The notes: generated by a model from the letters alone, not told the origin. Positions 23,961 to 33,162 are shown, numbered from the stretch's first letter. The stretch is DNA of 64,000 nucleotides from Psychrobacillus vulpis (GCF_006861825.1 NZ_VDGI01000002.1:281063-345062), one strand, 5' to 3'. Numbers and translations: made by a program.

Positions 23961-24272
23961 GTGAACGTATATAAGTGTAATTCATGCGACTATCATAGCA
24001 TGGCTAAAAAATATGTTTGCCCGAAATGTTTAAAAGGAAAATTCGAATATTTGGAAGTTTCTTCTAATGGATCCGTATATAGTTTTACGGATATTCATAT
24101 TGCACCTGCTGAATTTGCAGACATAGCACCATACACGATTGCGCTCATTCAGTTGGATGAAGCAAACGTAAAAGTAACAGCTCGTGTGAATACCCCTGTC
24201 CAAATAGGAGAGAAGGTTGAATTAGAAAAAATGGATAAAGGTGCTTATATATACAAAAGAATATCAGGTTAA
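23961..24272 (+). CDS. DUF35 zinc-ribbon / OB-fold protein, thiolase partner
   Basis: 103 residues. The N-terminal rubredoxin-like zinc ribbon has Cys6, Cys9, Cys20 and Cys23, followed by an OB-fold (about 30-95) with VYSFTDIH and PYTIALIQLDE. DUF35 proteins form complexes with SCP2-type thiolases and related acyl-CoA enzymes and may bind the CoA ester. The GTG start at 23961 is forced by an in-frame stop at 23958; the ribosome site (GGAGAGGG) is rather distant. It is the last gene of the operon, ended by a terminator 6 bases after the stop. Confidence 0.9.
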   Translation: MNVYKCNSCDYHSMAKKYVCPKCLKGKFEYLEVSSNGSVYSFTDIHIAPAEFADIAPYTIALIQLDEANVKVTARVNTPVQIGEKVELEKMDKGAYIYKRISG

Positions 24273-24277
24273 GAAAT

Positions 24278-24320
24278 ACCCTGTGTTTGGATAACTCTAT
24301 TATTCAAAGCACAGGGTTTG
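24278..24320 (+). terminator. Terminator of the glcDF-TRAP-thiolase operon
   Basis: ACCCTGTG and CACAGGGT form the base of a long, slightly bulged stem (continuing as TTTG/CAAA and ATAA/TTAT), followed by TTGTTG. The stretch is short before the next start at 24340. Confidence 0.75.
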
Positions 24321-24339
24321 TTGTATGGAGGGCTAATAA

Positions 24340-25278
24340 ATGAAGTTTATTCAAATAGTGTCACTCATTATTTCAAAATACTTACCCTTTTGGATTGTCC
24401 TGTTATCCTTAATTGCTTACTTTTTTTCTGATTTTTTTCGACCAATCCGTAGTTTAACCGGAGTTGGACTAGGTATGATATTTTTGTTGATGGGTTTGTC
24501 TTTATCAACAGAAAAACTTATATCTGTCATAAAAAATCCGAAGTTTGCGTTAATAGGAGTTTTATTAAAATGGACTGTAATGGTTGCTATAACTATTGGC
24601 ATTGCAAATATCTTTTTCAAAGATAGTGCCGAATTAGCAACCGGTATTATATTAGCAGGAACTGTACCTAGCGGGACATCGGCAAATATATATACGTTTA
24701 TAGCTGGTGGAGAAGCCGCTTTAAGTATAACAATGGCGACAATGGACACGATTATTTCTCCGCTTCTTACATCTTCATTAGTTCAATTTTTTGCCGGAAA
24801 ACTGATTCCTATCGCATTTTGGCCATTGTTTTTAAATATTATCTATATTGTGTTTCTTCCATTGTTCTTAGGGCTCTTACTACAATGGAAGTTTTCAAAA
24901 AGGATCGAAGTAGTTAAACCATATACAGCAGTACTTTCCCAAATTGCACTATTTATTGTAGTTTTATCAGTTATTTCGAGTGCTCAAAGTTCACTAAAAA
25001 ATAATTTATCTGAGTTACCTATTATTTTTGTAGCAGTTTTTTTCCAAGTTTCTATTCCTATGCTAGTAGGTTATTGGGGGGCAAGGTGGTGGAAGGTTCC
25101 TGAACAATATGCGCGTGCCATTTTGTTTCACACAGGAATTTGTAATACAGCACTAGCTGCAACTCTAGCGATGGAACATGTTAGCTCATTAGCTGCAGTT
25201 CCTGCAGTAGCAAATATGGTCGTCAATTTAACTTTAGGAGCAATCGTTGCAAACTTTTTTGCAAATAAAAAGGTTTAG
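24340..25278 (+). CDS. Bile acid:sodium symporter family transporter (YocS-like)
   Basis: 312 residues with about 9-10 membrane segments. The signature GTVPSGTSANIYTFIAGG followed by ALSITMATMDTIISPLLT is typical of the BASS family members of Bacillus (YocS) and of pantothenate carrier PanS. These couple uptake or release of organic anions to sodium. ATG at 24340 follows GGAGGG. It stands just behind the terminator of the catabolic operon and could be separately expressed. The substrate is unknown; a carboxylate related to the upstream pathway is only a guess. Confidence 0.88.
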   Translation: MKFIQIVSLIISKYLPFWIVLLSLIAYFFSDFFRPIRSLTGVGLGMIFLLMGLSLSTEKLISVIKNPKFALIGVLLKWTVMVAITIGIANIFFKDSAELATGIILAGTVPSGTSANIYTFIAGGEAALSITMATMDTIISPLLTSSLVQFFAGKLIPIAFWPLFLNIIYIVFLPLFLGLLLQWKFSKRIEVVKPYTAVLSQIALFIVVLSVISSAQSSLKNNLSELPIIFVAVFFQVSIPMLVGYWGARWWKVPEQYARAILFHTGICNTALAATLAMEHVSSLAAVPAVANMVVNLTLGAIVANFFANKKV

Positions 25279-25310
25279 GATCCATTCTAAATAGAACGAT
25301 TTTAGTTAGA

Positions 25311-25430
25311 TTGGACAATCTTTGTGAGAAGTTGGACAATGGATGCCGAAAGATGGACAATCTTTAGTAGAAGTTGGACAATAACCGCCAGAAGTTGGAC
25401 AATCTTCATTAATAATTGGACAATAAATAA
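25311..25430. repeat. Array of six TTGGACAAT units at exact 21-bp spacing
   Basis: TTGGACAAT (one copy ATGGACAAT) starts at 25311, 25332, 25353, 25374, 25395 and 25416, so every step is exactly 21 bases. Units 1-4 end in GAAG or AAAG; the middle of each unit varies. One frame is open through the array and reads as a seven-residue repeat beginning WTI or WTM, but it has no upstream start with a ribosome site. Between the transporter gene and pgi (25279-25570) this is the only structure seen. Confidence 0.85.
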
Positions 25431-25570
25431 TTTCTCCTCTAGAAAACAGTAAGAAAACTTTTATTACTATTCTTACTTTTGTTGTAGGACTTTCGATTAG
25501 AGGAAAATACTGTCGAAATGTGATAGTATAGTAAGATGGATGAATATGAAGCTTTCAGGAGGAAATCCAA

Positions 25571-26935
25571 TTGACTGTTACAGAACAAGCCTTCTCACTA
25601 AACTTTTCATTATTATCGAAGTTTATTAATGAAGATGAAAAATTTAAATATGCAGAAATTATTAGTAATATACATGAAGAGATGCACGCTAGTACTAGTA
25701 AAGATAAGGGAGCAATAGGCTGGATTGACTTAGCGTTAAAGCAAAACAGAGAAGAAGTAGATCGCATCCTTTCTGTCGCTAACGAGATACGAGACAAATC
25801 CGCAGTATTAATTGTTATTGGAATTGGTGGCTCATACTTAGGGGCAAAAGCAGTTCAAGACGCATTATCTCCCTATTTCAGCAAACAAACTGATAAAACT
25901 GAAGTAATTTACGCTGGTCAAAATATGAGTGGAGCTTATATCAATCAATTACTTCAATATATAGAAAATCGCGAAGTTTACGTAAATGTAATTTCTAAGT
26001 CAGGTACTACTCTCGAACCAGCGATATCATTCCGTGTAATTAAATCCTATATGGAAAAACGTTATGGCGAAGAAATGAAAAATAGAATTATTTTAACGAC
26101 TGACCCTACAAATGGATTATTGAGAAAGCTTGCAAAAGAGGAAGGGTTTAGAAGTTTTGAAGTTCCTGCAGATGTTGGTGGACGCTTTTCTGTATTAACC
26201 CCAGTAGGTTTATTTCCACTAGCTGTCGGCGAAATTGATATTAAAGCATTATTAGATGGTGCCAAACAAGCAACAAATGATTTAATGATTTCGAATTTTA
26301 AAGAAAATGAAGCATATGAATATGCATTATCAAGATATTTGCTTGAAAAAAAGGGATATATTCTAGAAATAATGGCTTCTTTTGAACCATCTTTACGAAA
26401 TGTATTTGAATGGTGGAAGCAGCTTTTCGGGGAAAGTGAAGGAAAGGATGGAAAGGGTATCTTTCCAGTATCCGTTACATATACAACTGACTTGCACTCC
26501 ATCGGTCAATATGTTCAAGCAGGTAAACGTCAAATTTTTGAAACAATTTTGCATATCCGCAACCAAAAAGAGGACCACACACTTAAATATGTAGATAATA
26601 ATTTTGACCAATTAAATTTTCTAGAAAATAAGACATTTCATGATATGAACACGATAGCAAAAAATAGCACAATTTTAGCTCACTACGATGGAGAAGTACC
26701 GGTTATCCAAGTGGAAATGAATCAGTTAGATGAATACCATCTAGGTTACTTACTGTATTTTTTCCAGAAAGCTTGTGCAATGAGTGCTTATTTATCTGGA
26801 GTAAATCCATTTGATCAGCCAGGTGTGGAATCGTACAAAAACAATATATTTGCTCTTCTAAATAAGCCTGGTTATGAATCTATAAAAGAAGAGCTAGAAG
26901 AAAGATTAGATCAAATTTTTAGTGAAAATAAATGA
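25571..26935 (+). CDS. pgi: Glucose-6-phosphate isomerase
   Basis: 454 residues, the size of the Bacillus enzyme. Landmarks are VIGIGGSYLGAKA (substrate phosphate loop), NVISKSGTTLEPAISFR, DVGGRFSVLTPVGLFP, and the C-terminal NPFDQPGVESYKN with the catalytic lysine region. It interconverts glucose-6-phosphate and fructose-6-phosphate in the cytoplasm. The start is TTG at 25571 behind CAGGAGG. It is a single-gene unit with its own terminator. It also supplies fructose-6-phosphate for the UDP-GlcNAc used by the wall-polymer locus downstream. Confidence 0.97.
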   Translation: MTVTEQAFSLNFSLLSKFINEDEKFKYAEIISNIHEEMHASTSKDKGAIGWIDLALKQNREEVDRILSVANEIRDKSAVLIVIGIGGSYLGAKAVQDALSPYFSKQTDKTEVIYAGQNMSGAYINQLLQYIENREVYVNVISKSGTTLEPAISFRVIKSYMEKRYGEEMKNRIILTTDPTNGLLRKLAKEEGFRSFEVPADVGGRFSVLTPVGLFPLAVGEIDIKALLDGAKQATNDLMISNFKENEAYEYALSRYLLEKKGYILEIMASFEPSLRNVFEWWKQLFGESEGKDGKGIFPVSVTYTTDLHSIGQYVQAGKRQIFETILHIRNQKEDHTLKYVDNNFDQLNFLENKTFHDMNTIAKNSTILAHYDGEVPVIQVEMNQLDEYHLGYLLYFFQKACAMSAYLSGVNPFDQPGVESYKNNIFALLNKPGYESIKEELEERLDQIFSENK

Positions 26936-26938
26936 GAT

Positions 26939-26976
26939 GAAACGCTTAACCGTATGAAAATTTGGTTGAGCGTTTT
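26939..26976 (+). terminator. Terminator of pgi
   Basis: AACGCTTAACC and GGTTGAGCGTT pair (one G-T) around a 12-base loop, followed by TTGTTG. The apparent ORF start at 26954 lies inside this hairpin and is not used. Confidence 0.8.
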
Positions 26977-27025
26977 GTTGTGTTATACTAAATATATATT
27001 TCTATTAAAAGGAAGGACTTTAAGA

Positions 27026-27847
27026 ATGACAAATTTAACTAAAACATATAAAACAGAAATAGATTTTTCAACAGATTGGGAGATACCTGCACAAGAGAAA
27101 TATATTTACCAGTTTTTTCACCAACAGTTAGAAGATTTAGAGGCAAATCAACTTCATGTTCATGGTGTTAAACTGTATAAAGTAGATGCGGGAATTGTAG
27201 TTACAGCTATATTAAGACATTCTTTACCAAAAAAATTACTTTTGGAGCAAGTTGTGTTAATAGTAAAAGATAAAGAAGGAAAAGAATTAGCAAAAAAACA
27301 ATTTGATATGCAACTGTTTGGAGAGCTAGAGCCATGTACAGCAAGACCGTGGAAGTTTTTATTTGAAGAGGCGGATTTACTAGTTTCGCATGATGAAATT
27401 GAAAATGAAATGGACTTCGAAATGGTGTTCGAATACTATGAAAAAGTAGTGAAGGATTTCGAATTGTACTTAGACGAAAACTGGTCGAATGGACTGACAG
27501 AAGATCAAAAAGGTTATGTACATAATTTAGTTTCGTCATTGGAACCTATTAAAGTGAATGAAATATCAATTGTTGGTTTTCATTTCCACGAAACAGATGA
27601 TGCAGTAAATGTTTATATTATTATTAGAAATGCTTTCTCGCAAGCGCTTACGATTGAAAATTTACCGATTCAGTTATTTGATGCGGCAGGAGATTTAGTA
27701 TGCAAGCTTGGGTTCCCAATTGGACAATTCCAAATTGATTCTAAACAAGCTCGTCCAATTAGTCTATCTTTCTCAAAAGAAGTATTTATGAAAGAAAATC
27801 CAGATTTCAGCTCTTGGAAAATAGAAATGATTCCACAAACTTTATAA
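27026..27847 (+). CDS. slaP: Accessory Sec system S-layer assembly protein (SlaP-like)
   Basis: 273 residues from ATG 27026, behind AAGGAAGG. No signal peptide; acidic and soluble. It has two related halves: an N-terminal IHGV-like segment (LHVHGVKLYKVDAGIVVTAILRH) and a C-terminal SIVGFHFHETDDAVNVYIIIRNA, each given in part, with the paired beta-rich pattern of the duplicated SLAP domain. This is the family of SlaP, which in Bacillus anthracis acts with SecA2 to secrete S-layer proteins. The adjacent convergent gene here encodes SecA2, which strongly supports the call. It ends in a strong terminator. Confidence 0.82.
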   Translation: MTNLTKTYKTEIDFSTDWEIPAQEKYIYQFFHQQLEDLEANQLHVHGVKLYKVDAGIVVTAILRHSLPKKLLLEQVVLIVKDKEGKELAKKQFDMQLFGELEPCTARPWKFLFEEADLLVSHDEIENEMDFEMVFEYYEKVVKDFELYLDENWSNGLTEDQKGYVHNLVSSLEPIKVNEISIVGFHFHETDDAVNVYIIIRNAFSQALTIENLPIQLFDAAGDLVCKLGFPIGQFQIDSKQARPISLSFSKEVFMKENPDFSSWKIEMIPQTL

Positions 27848-27850
27848 TAT

Positions 27851-27895
27851 AAAAAGGTCAGTACTTTGGAAAATCCATTGTACTGACCTTTTTTA
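27851..27895 (+). terminator. Terminator of slaP
   Basis: AAAAAGGTCAGTAC and GTACTGACCTTTTT form a perfect stem with a T-run, and read as a terminator on both strands between convergent genes. Confidence 0.9.
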
Positions 27896-27970
27896 AAGAA
27901 TAAGAAATTATAAAAACTAGGTATGTCATGAATCAGTAATAATCATGTACCTAGGTTCAATGATTCCGTT

Positions 27971-28070
27971 ACAAGCGGACGCTTTCCGCTGGCGTGGCCT
28001 CAGCCTCCTCGCTACGCTGTGGGGTCTTCGACTAACGCTTATCCAGCAGGAATCGCCGCTTTTCACTACA
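27971..28070. repeat. GC-rich palindromic repeat, reverse orientation
   Basis: It begins near GTTACAAGCGGACGC and ends near AATCGCCGCTTTTCAC. Inside are GCCTCAGCCTCCTCGC, GTGGGGTCTTCGACTAACG and CAGCAGGAATCG, i.e. a type A-like core with different outer sequence. Confidence 0.65.
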
Positions 28071-28175
28071 TCCATTCGTTGTAAAATAATAAAAAGCTAA
28101 TATTATACAATAGTTCGTATCATTTATTTTAACTATTTATATCTAATCGGTGGATGAATAATCAAATTTATTATC

Positions 28176-28309
28176 TGTTGTTTGGAGAAGCGTCCGCTCG
28201 ACTCCTGCGGGAAAACGGAGTAATTTAGACCCCGCAGGAGTGCGTAAGCGCGACGAGGAGGCTAAATTCTTCGCCCGCGGAAAGCGTAAGCGGTAAGCTT
28301 CGGAAAACA
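28176..28309. repeat. GC-rich palindromic repeat, forward orientation
   Basis: The ends TGTTGTTTGGAGAAGCG and AAGCTTCGGAAAACA are imperfectly inverted. The core reads GACTCCTGCGGGAAAACGG, AGACCCCGCAGGAG, GCGCGACGAGGAGGCT and CGCCCGCGGAAAGCG. Together with the copy at 27971 it fills most of the 501-base gap between slaP and secA2. Apart from the terminator at 27851 I see nothing else there. Confidence 0.7.
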
Positions 28310-28348
28310 TCAGAGAAGGACATGTTTAAAGGGCGCCTTGCGCTTTTT

Positions 28349-30718
28349 CTATTGTTCATTTTTTGTTGCTTTTACTTGTAAATAGTATCGAATGACATCC
28401 CTAAAGAACGAATGAAGCATTACATTGAATAAATGAAGTGCGTCGAAAGAGTATAATCGATACGGATCCTCTTGCGAATATCCTCTAATACTAATTCCTT
28501 CTCGTAAATGATGTAAATTATCAAGATGTGTAATCCAAGATCTATCTAGTGCTTCGATATAAATAGATTGGATATCTTCCCAGCAATCATCATTTGGATC
28601 AGTATTAGTTAAAATATCTAACGCAGTATTGTATACATTTTCTAAGCTTTTTGTAACTTGATCCTTATTTTCTGTATCTAAAGATGCGAAGTCAATTTCA
28701 TTGTTAGATGTTAGCATACACATGATTTTAATCTCATCTACAATTTCTGATAATGTAGAAGAACTATTCACTTCATCATTATTTAATTCAGGAATATCCT
28801 CTACTAAACCGTAAAATCGTTCTTGTAAAGCATTTTCAATAAGAGATTGCATATTTTCTACTTTTAATGCTTTTTCTCGGTAGTTATACATCACTTTTTG
28901 TTGATCATTATTGATATCGTCCAACTTCAATAAATGAGATCGGCTAGAGAAATGTATACCCTCGATGACATTTTGTACATTGTAAACGAATTTAGTCGGG
29001 TTTGGTGAAAGGATTAAACCAGAGCTATTTGTTTTTATTTTACCTTTATACTTTGCAAATTCATCTTCATCATAATAGTAAAATAGCTCATCTTCTAGTG
29101 AAATAATAAATTGCGTGCTTCCAGGGTCTCCTTGTCGTCCGCCACGTCCGCGAAGTTGCATATCAATTCGAGCACTACTGTGAAGCTCGGTGCCGATAAT
29201 ATGTAGACCACCAAGCTCTGCAACGCCTTCTCCTAGGATAATATCTGTTCCTCGTCCTGCCATATTCGTTGCAAGCATAATTTTATTTAATTGTCCTGCT
29301 TTTGAAATGATTCCAGCTTCATCTTCTTCTGTTTTTGCATTAAGTATAGAATGCTCAATCTGTTGCTCTTTTAAATAAGAAGAAAGTTTTTCAGATTGTT
29401 CAATAGAAGTCGTACCTATTAAAACAGGTTTACCTATTTCATGTTGTTTTATTGTTTCTTCTACAATTTTTTTCATTTTATCTTCATACGTTGAATAAAC
29501 TAGTGTTTCTAAATCTATTCGTCTATTAGGTTTATTCGTTGGGATTTCAGTTACTCTCAAATTATAGGTTTCCCAAAATTCATCACGAGATGGAACTGCA
29601 CTTCCTGTCATTCCCGATACATGTTTGTACAATCTAAAATAATGTTGAATCATGACAGATGCTTGTGTATTGTTTTCTTCCTTTAAAGAAACTTTTTCTT
29701 TCGCTTCGATTGCTTGATGAAGACCATCACTGTATGTTCTGCCTTCCATAATACGTCCAGTGTATGGATCCACAATCATGATTTTATCGTCTTTTACGAT
29801 ATAATCTACATCTTTGCGCATAACTACTTTTGCTCGTAGGGTTTGCATCGCTATATGCATAAATTCCCGATGTTCACTTTCATATACATTCTTGATACCA
29901 AAAGCAGCTTCTAATCGGTCAGCACCTTTGTCCAATAAAACAATTTGTTTTGTCTCAGGATAATAATTGTATTCCTCGCTGTCTTGAAACGATTCGATAA
30001 CAAGTTGCATTATTGGGAATAAATTCAAGCTCGCATTTGATTTGCCTGCAATAATTAATGGTGTTCTTGCTTCGTCTATTAATATACTATCTACTTCGTC
30101 GATTAAAGCATAGAAAAGAGGCCGTTGAACAAGCTGATCTTCACTTTTAACCATATGGTCTCTTAAATAATCAAAACCGAATTCTGTTCCTGTACCGTAT
30201 GTAATATCGCAATTGTATGCAGCCTGTTTTTCATCACTTTCTAAACCAGAAATGTTTAATCCAATTGATAATCCTAAAAATTCAAATAAAGGTTTCATTT
30301 GTTCATAATCTCGGCTTGCCAAGTATTCGTTAGCTGTAATGACATGAGTTCCTTTTCCGTGCAAAGCCATCACGTATGCAGGAAGAGTAGCAACTAATGT
30401 TTTCCCTTCACCAGTTTGCATTTGGGCGATTTGTGATTGTGTTAATACAGCACCACCCATCAACTGCGAGTCATAATGACGCATTCCGAGCACACGTTTT
30501 GAAGCTTCTCGAACAACTGCAAATGCCTCTATCATTATTTCCTCTGGAGAAACTCCATTGTTTAACTGTTCGCGAAAATTAATGGTATAAGTTTGAAGCT
30601 CTGAATCTGTTTTATTTGTAAATAATTCTTCCAATGAGTTAATTTTGGAAACAATCTTTTTAAGCTGTTTCAGTTCAATTACTTCACCAGAAATCATTTT
30701 CTTAATAGATTGTAGCAT
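28349..30718 (-). CDS. secA2: Accessory preprotein translocase ATPase SecA2
   Basis: 789 residues, shorter than housekeeping SecA. Walker A QTGEGKT is at 101-107 and the Walker B-like block LIDEVDSILIDEA follows. The preprotein-binding region and GTTSIEQSEKLSSYL, ATNMAGRGTDI and LRGRGGRQGDPGS helicase motifs are present. The C-terminal zinc-binding tail of SecA1 is missing (it ends YLQVKATKNEQ). Length, missing tail and the adjacent slaP gene identify the accessory SecA2, which drives export of selected surface proteins. The ATG follows GGAGAATGAACA on the minus strand. Confidence 0.93.
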   Translation of the reverse strand: MLQSIKKMISGEVIELKQLKKIVSKINSLEELFTNKTDSELQTYTINFREQLNNGVSPEEIMIEAFAVVREASKRVLGMRHYDSQLMGGAVLTQSQIAQMQTGEGKTLVATLPAYVMALHGKGTHVITANEYLASRDYEQMKPLFEFLGLSIGLNISGLESDEKQAAYNCDITYGTGTEFGFDYLRDHMVKSEDQLVQRPLFYALIDEVDSILIDEARTPLIIAGKSNASLNLFPIMQLVIESFQDSEEYNYYPETKQIVLLDKGADRLEAAFGIKNVYESEHREFMHIAMQTLRAKVVMRKDVDYIVKDDKIMIVDPYTGRIMEGRTYSDGLHQAIEAKEKVSLKEENNTQASVMIQHYFRLYKHVSGMTGSAVPSRDEFWETYNLRVTEIPTNKPNRRIDLETLVYSTYEDKMKKIVEETIKQHEIGKPVLIGTTSIEQSEKLSSYLKEQQIEHSILNAKTEEDEAGIISKAGQLNKIMLATNMAGRGTDIILGEGVAELGGLHIIGTELHSSARIDMQLRGRGGRQGDPGSTQFIISLEDELFYYYDEDEFAKYKGKIKTNSSGLILSPNPTKFVYNVQNVIEGIHFSSRSHLLKLDDINNDQQKVMYNYREKALKVENMQSLIENALQERFYGLVEDIPELNNDEVNSSSTLSEIVDEIKIMCMLTSNNEIDFASLDTENKDQVTKSLENVYNTALDILTNTDPNDDCWEDIQSIYIEALDRSWITHLDNLHHLREGISIRGYSQEDPYRLYSFDALHLFNVMLHSFFRDVIRYYLQVKATKNEQ

Positions 30719-30884
30719 TGTTCATTCTCCCTATTTTTAAAGTCCATTATCTATTATATCACGAAAAAAATGAACAGGCATTTTCCAAGATTAATTGCTA
30801 ATATTTCAATTATATTACAACAATAAGTTTTAAATGTTACCAATAGATGTTAATGTTAAAATAGTATGGAAGGGAGTTTTTATT

Positions 30885-33125
30885 TTGAAAAAAATTTATA
30901 GTTCAATGGTTGCAGTAATGTTAGCGACACCTATAAGTAGTATTGCATATGCAGAAGACTTAAAAAATCAGGATGTAGTGCAAGAGGTAGAAGAAGTAGT
31001 AGAGGTTGAAGGAAATGTAGAAGAATGGTTAGAAGATGCTGTAGAAGAACAACCCGAAGAAGAGATAGTTCAAGAAGGTTATGAAAATTTAGGGCCATTA
31101 ATATTCAAATCTTCTGCTATTTCTTCTAAAATAGCTGCAAATAAAGAGGGAGATTACTTTATTTATTACATTATGCATGGCTCTCCAGCAGCTTTAGTTA
31201 TAGTAGATTATGAAACAAAAGAAATAGTACATACTTTCACGTTAGAAGATTCAAAGAGTGCATGGGGATTAGATGTTGATGAAAACGGAAAGTTATGGAT
31301 CGGTGGATCAGTTTCAAGTGTTCTTTATAGTTATGATCCTAACACAGAAGTTTTTGAAAAGCACGGTGCAATTTTTTCCAATAAAAGTGACACATCTATT
31401 CAAGACTTAATTGTCTCGGGAAATAAAGTATACGCAGGCTCAGCATATGGCGGATCACTTGTAGCTTTTGATCCAGAAACGAAAGAGATAGAAGAATTTG
31501 GGCAAATCCGTAAAAGAAAAGAATTTGTCAAAGCAATAGTTGCAGATGAAGAAACAGATGAAATATTTGTTGCTATTGGATCACCAATGGATTTATTAGT
31601 TAAAAAGCCAAAGACAAAAAATTTCACTTCATTTCTGCCACCTAAATATATGTCTGAAAAATACGCGCAAGACTTAGTATTAACAGATGATTACGTTGTA
31701 GCTCGTTTATACCCATCTAATATGGCAGTAGTTTTCGATAGAAAAACACTAAAAATTGAAGACGAGTTTGAATTGAATTCGAAAACGGTTTCTACCGTGT
31801 CTCCAGATGGTAAATCTTTATACTACACAAAAGCACAACAATTAATAAAATACGATTTTGAGACGAAAGAGCATACAGAGCTTGGTTTATATTTACCAAC
31901 CGGAACAGAAGCAATCAATTTAGACTTTATTTTGAAAGAGACAAATGAAACAGAAGAAGTTACAACTGAGAAGACAAATGAAGAAGAGGGAAATTCAGAA
32001 AAGCTTAACCTGGTAACTCCGATTGTGGGAGAACCAATTGTAGAAGAAAAGCCAGTTGTAGAGGAAGAGCCGATTGTAGAAGAACCGAAAGAATGGGTCT
32101 TAACAGGAATGGTCGATAATCTAGGGCAATTATTTGAATACAATCCTCAAACGAATGAAATTCAACATCTTCAATTTGAGTTACCCGAGCAACCGGTAGA
32201 GTTGTATACATTAGCTTCTAGCTCAGATGGTACTAAAATCTTTGCAAATGGTTATATGTCGGGTGGATTGGGAGTTTATGATGTTGCAACAGGAAATAAA
32301 GAATTATATCGAAACATTAGTCAAATTGAATCGATGTTTGATATAAACAATAAATTATATATAGGGGCTTATCCGTTAGCTAGATTACTAGTTTATGATC
32401 GTTCGAAACCATGGGAATTGGAAAATCCTAAAGAAGTAATTCGAATGAACCAATATGGTCAAGAAAGAACTACAGCTGTTGCACCTTACAAAGAAGGAAA
32501 AGAAATAGTTTTTGGGACATTGCCAGATGCAAGTGTTGGTGGTGGGGCATTAGCTTTCTATAATACTGAAACTGAGGAAATGGAAATATTCGAAAACTAT
32601 ATTTATAACCAAAGTATTGTCTCTCTAGTAAGTAGAGGAACAGAAGTATTTGGAGGAACTTCGATTCATGCAAATCAACAAGTGAATCCAAGGGGTGCAA
32701 GATTATTCTATTTTAATAGATACAATCCAGAAGATAAAAAGTATATAAATCTACCTTTCGATTCAAGCATGATTACAAGTCTTATAGTAGATAAAGATAA
32801 TAAAGTTTGGGGTATGGCAGATGGAAAGCTATTCGTTTATACGGATGAAAACACAGATATTAAATCTGTTGAATTATTGCCACTAATCTCAGGAAGATTC
32901 CGGAATGCACAAATTTTAGAAGGTGACGATGGCTATATTTACGGAAGTGTAGAAGGAAAATTATTTAGAGTGACTAAAGATAACTTAGAAGTTGAATGGT
33001 TAAAAGACAAAGGGGTTTATGGTCTTGAAAAAGATTTAAATGGAAATCTGTACTATTACGATGGAAGTAACTTATGGAGATATACGATTGAACAAAATCG
33101 TCCAAAAAAAGAAGAGCAGCAATAA
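30885..33125 (+). CDS. Secreted two-part beta-propeller protein with acidic linkers
   Basis: 746 residues from TTG 30885, behind GGAAGGGAG. A signal peptide (KKIYSSMVAVMLATPISSIAYA) is followed by a Glu/Val-rich acidic stretch. Next come repeated beta-sheet blades (e.g. SAWGLDVDENGKLWIGGSVS, YSYDPNTEVFEKHG, VAFDPETKEIEEFG). A second acidic linker with repeated VVEE/IVEEP units (about 395-420) separates a second propeller half (VLTGMVDNLGQLFEYNPQT...). The pattern is like SMP-30/NHL or quinoprotein propellers. No catalytic motif is recognised. It lies divergent from secA2, so it could be a SecA2 client; that is inference. Confidence 0.72.
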   Translation: MKKIYSSMVAVMLATPISSIAYAEDLKNQDVVQEVEEVVEVEGNVEEWLEDAVEEQPEEEIVQEGYENLGPLIFKSSAISSKIAANKEGDYFIYYIMHGSPAALVIVDYETKEIVHTFTLEDSKSAWGLDVDENGKLWIGGSVSSVLYSYDPNTEVFEKHGAIFSNKSDTSIQDLIVSGNKVYAGSAYGGSLVAFDPETKEIEEFGQIRKRKEFVKAIVADEETDEIFVAIGSPMDLLVKKPKTKNFTSFLPPKYMSEKYAQDLVLTDDYVVARLYPSNMAVVFDRKTLKIEDEFELNSKTVSTVSPDGKSLYYTKAQQLIKYDFETKEHTELGLYLPTGTEAINLDFILKETNETEEVTTEKTNEEEGNSEKLNLVTPIVGEPIVEEKPVVEEEPIVEEPKEWVLTGMVDNLGQLFEYNPQTNEIQHLQFELPEQPVELYTLASSSDGTKIFANGYMSGGLGVYDVATGNKELYRNISQIESMFDINNKLYIGAYPLARLLVYDRSKPWELENPKEVIRMNQYGQERTTAVAPYKEGKEIVFGTLPDASVGGGALAFYNTETEEMEIFENYIYNQSIVSLVSRGTEVFGGTSIHANQQVNPRGARLFYFNRYNPEDKKYINLPFDSSMITSLIVDKDNKVWGMADGKLFVYTDENTDIKSVELLPLISGRFRNAQILEGDDGYIYGSVEGKLFRVTKDNLEVEWLKDKGVYGLEKDLNGNLYYYDGSNLWRYTIEQNRPKKEEQQ

Positions 33126-33162
33126 TAGAGGCTCAGGGGAAATAAAGGAGAATACAAATTAG

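Noticed and set aside
25311..25430. CRISPR array
   Set aside because: Period is only 21 bp with a 9-bp conserved motif; no spacers of normal length and no cas genes.
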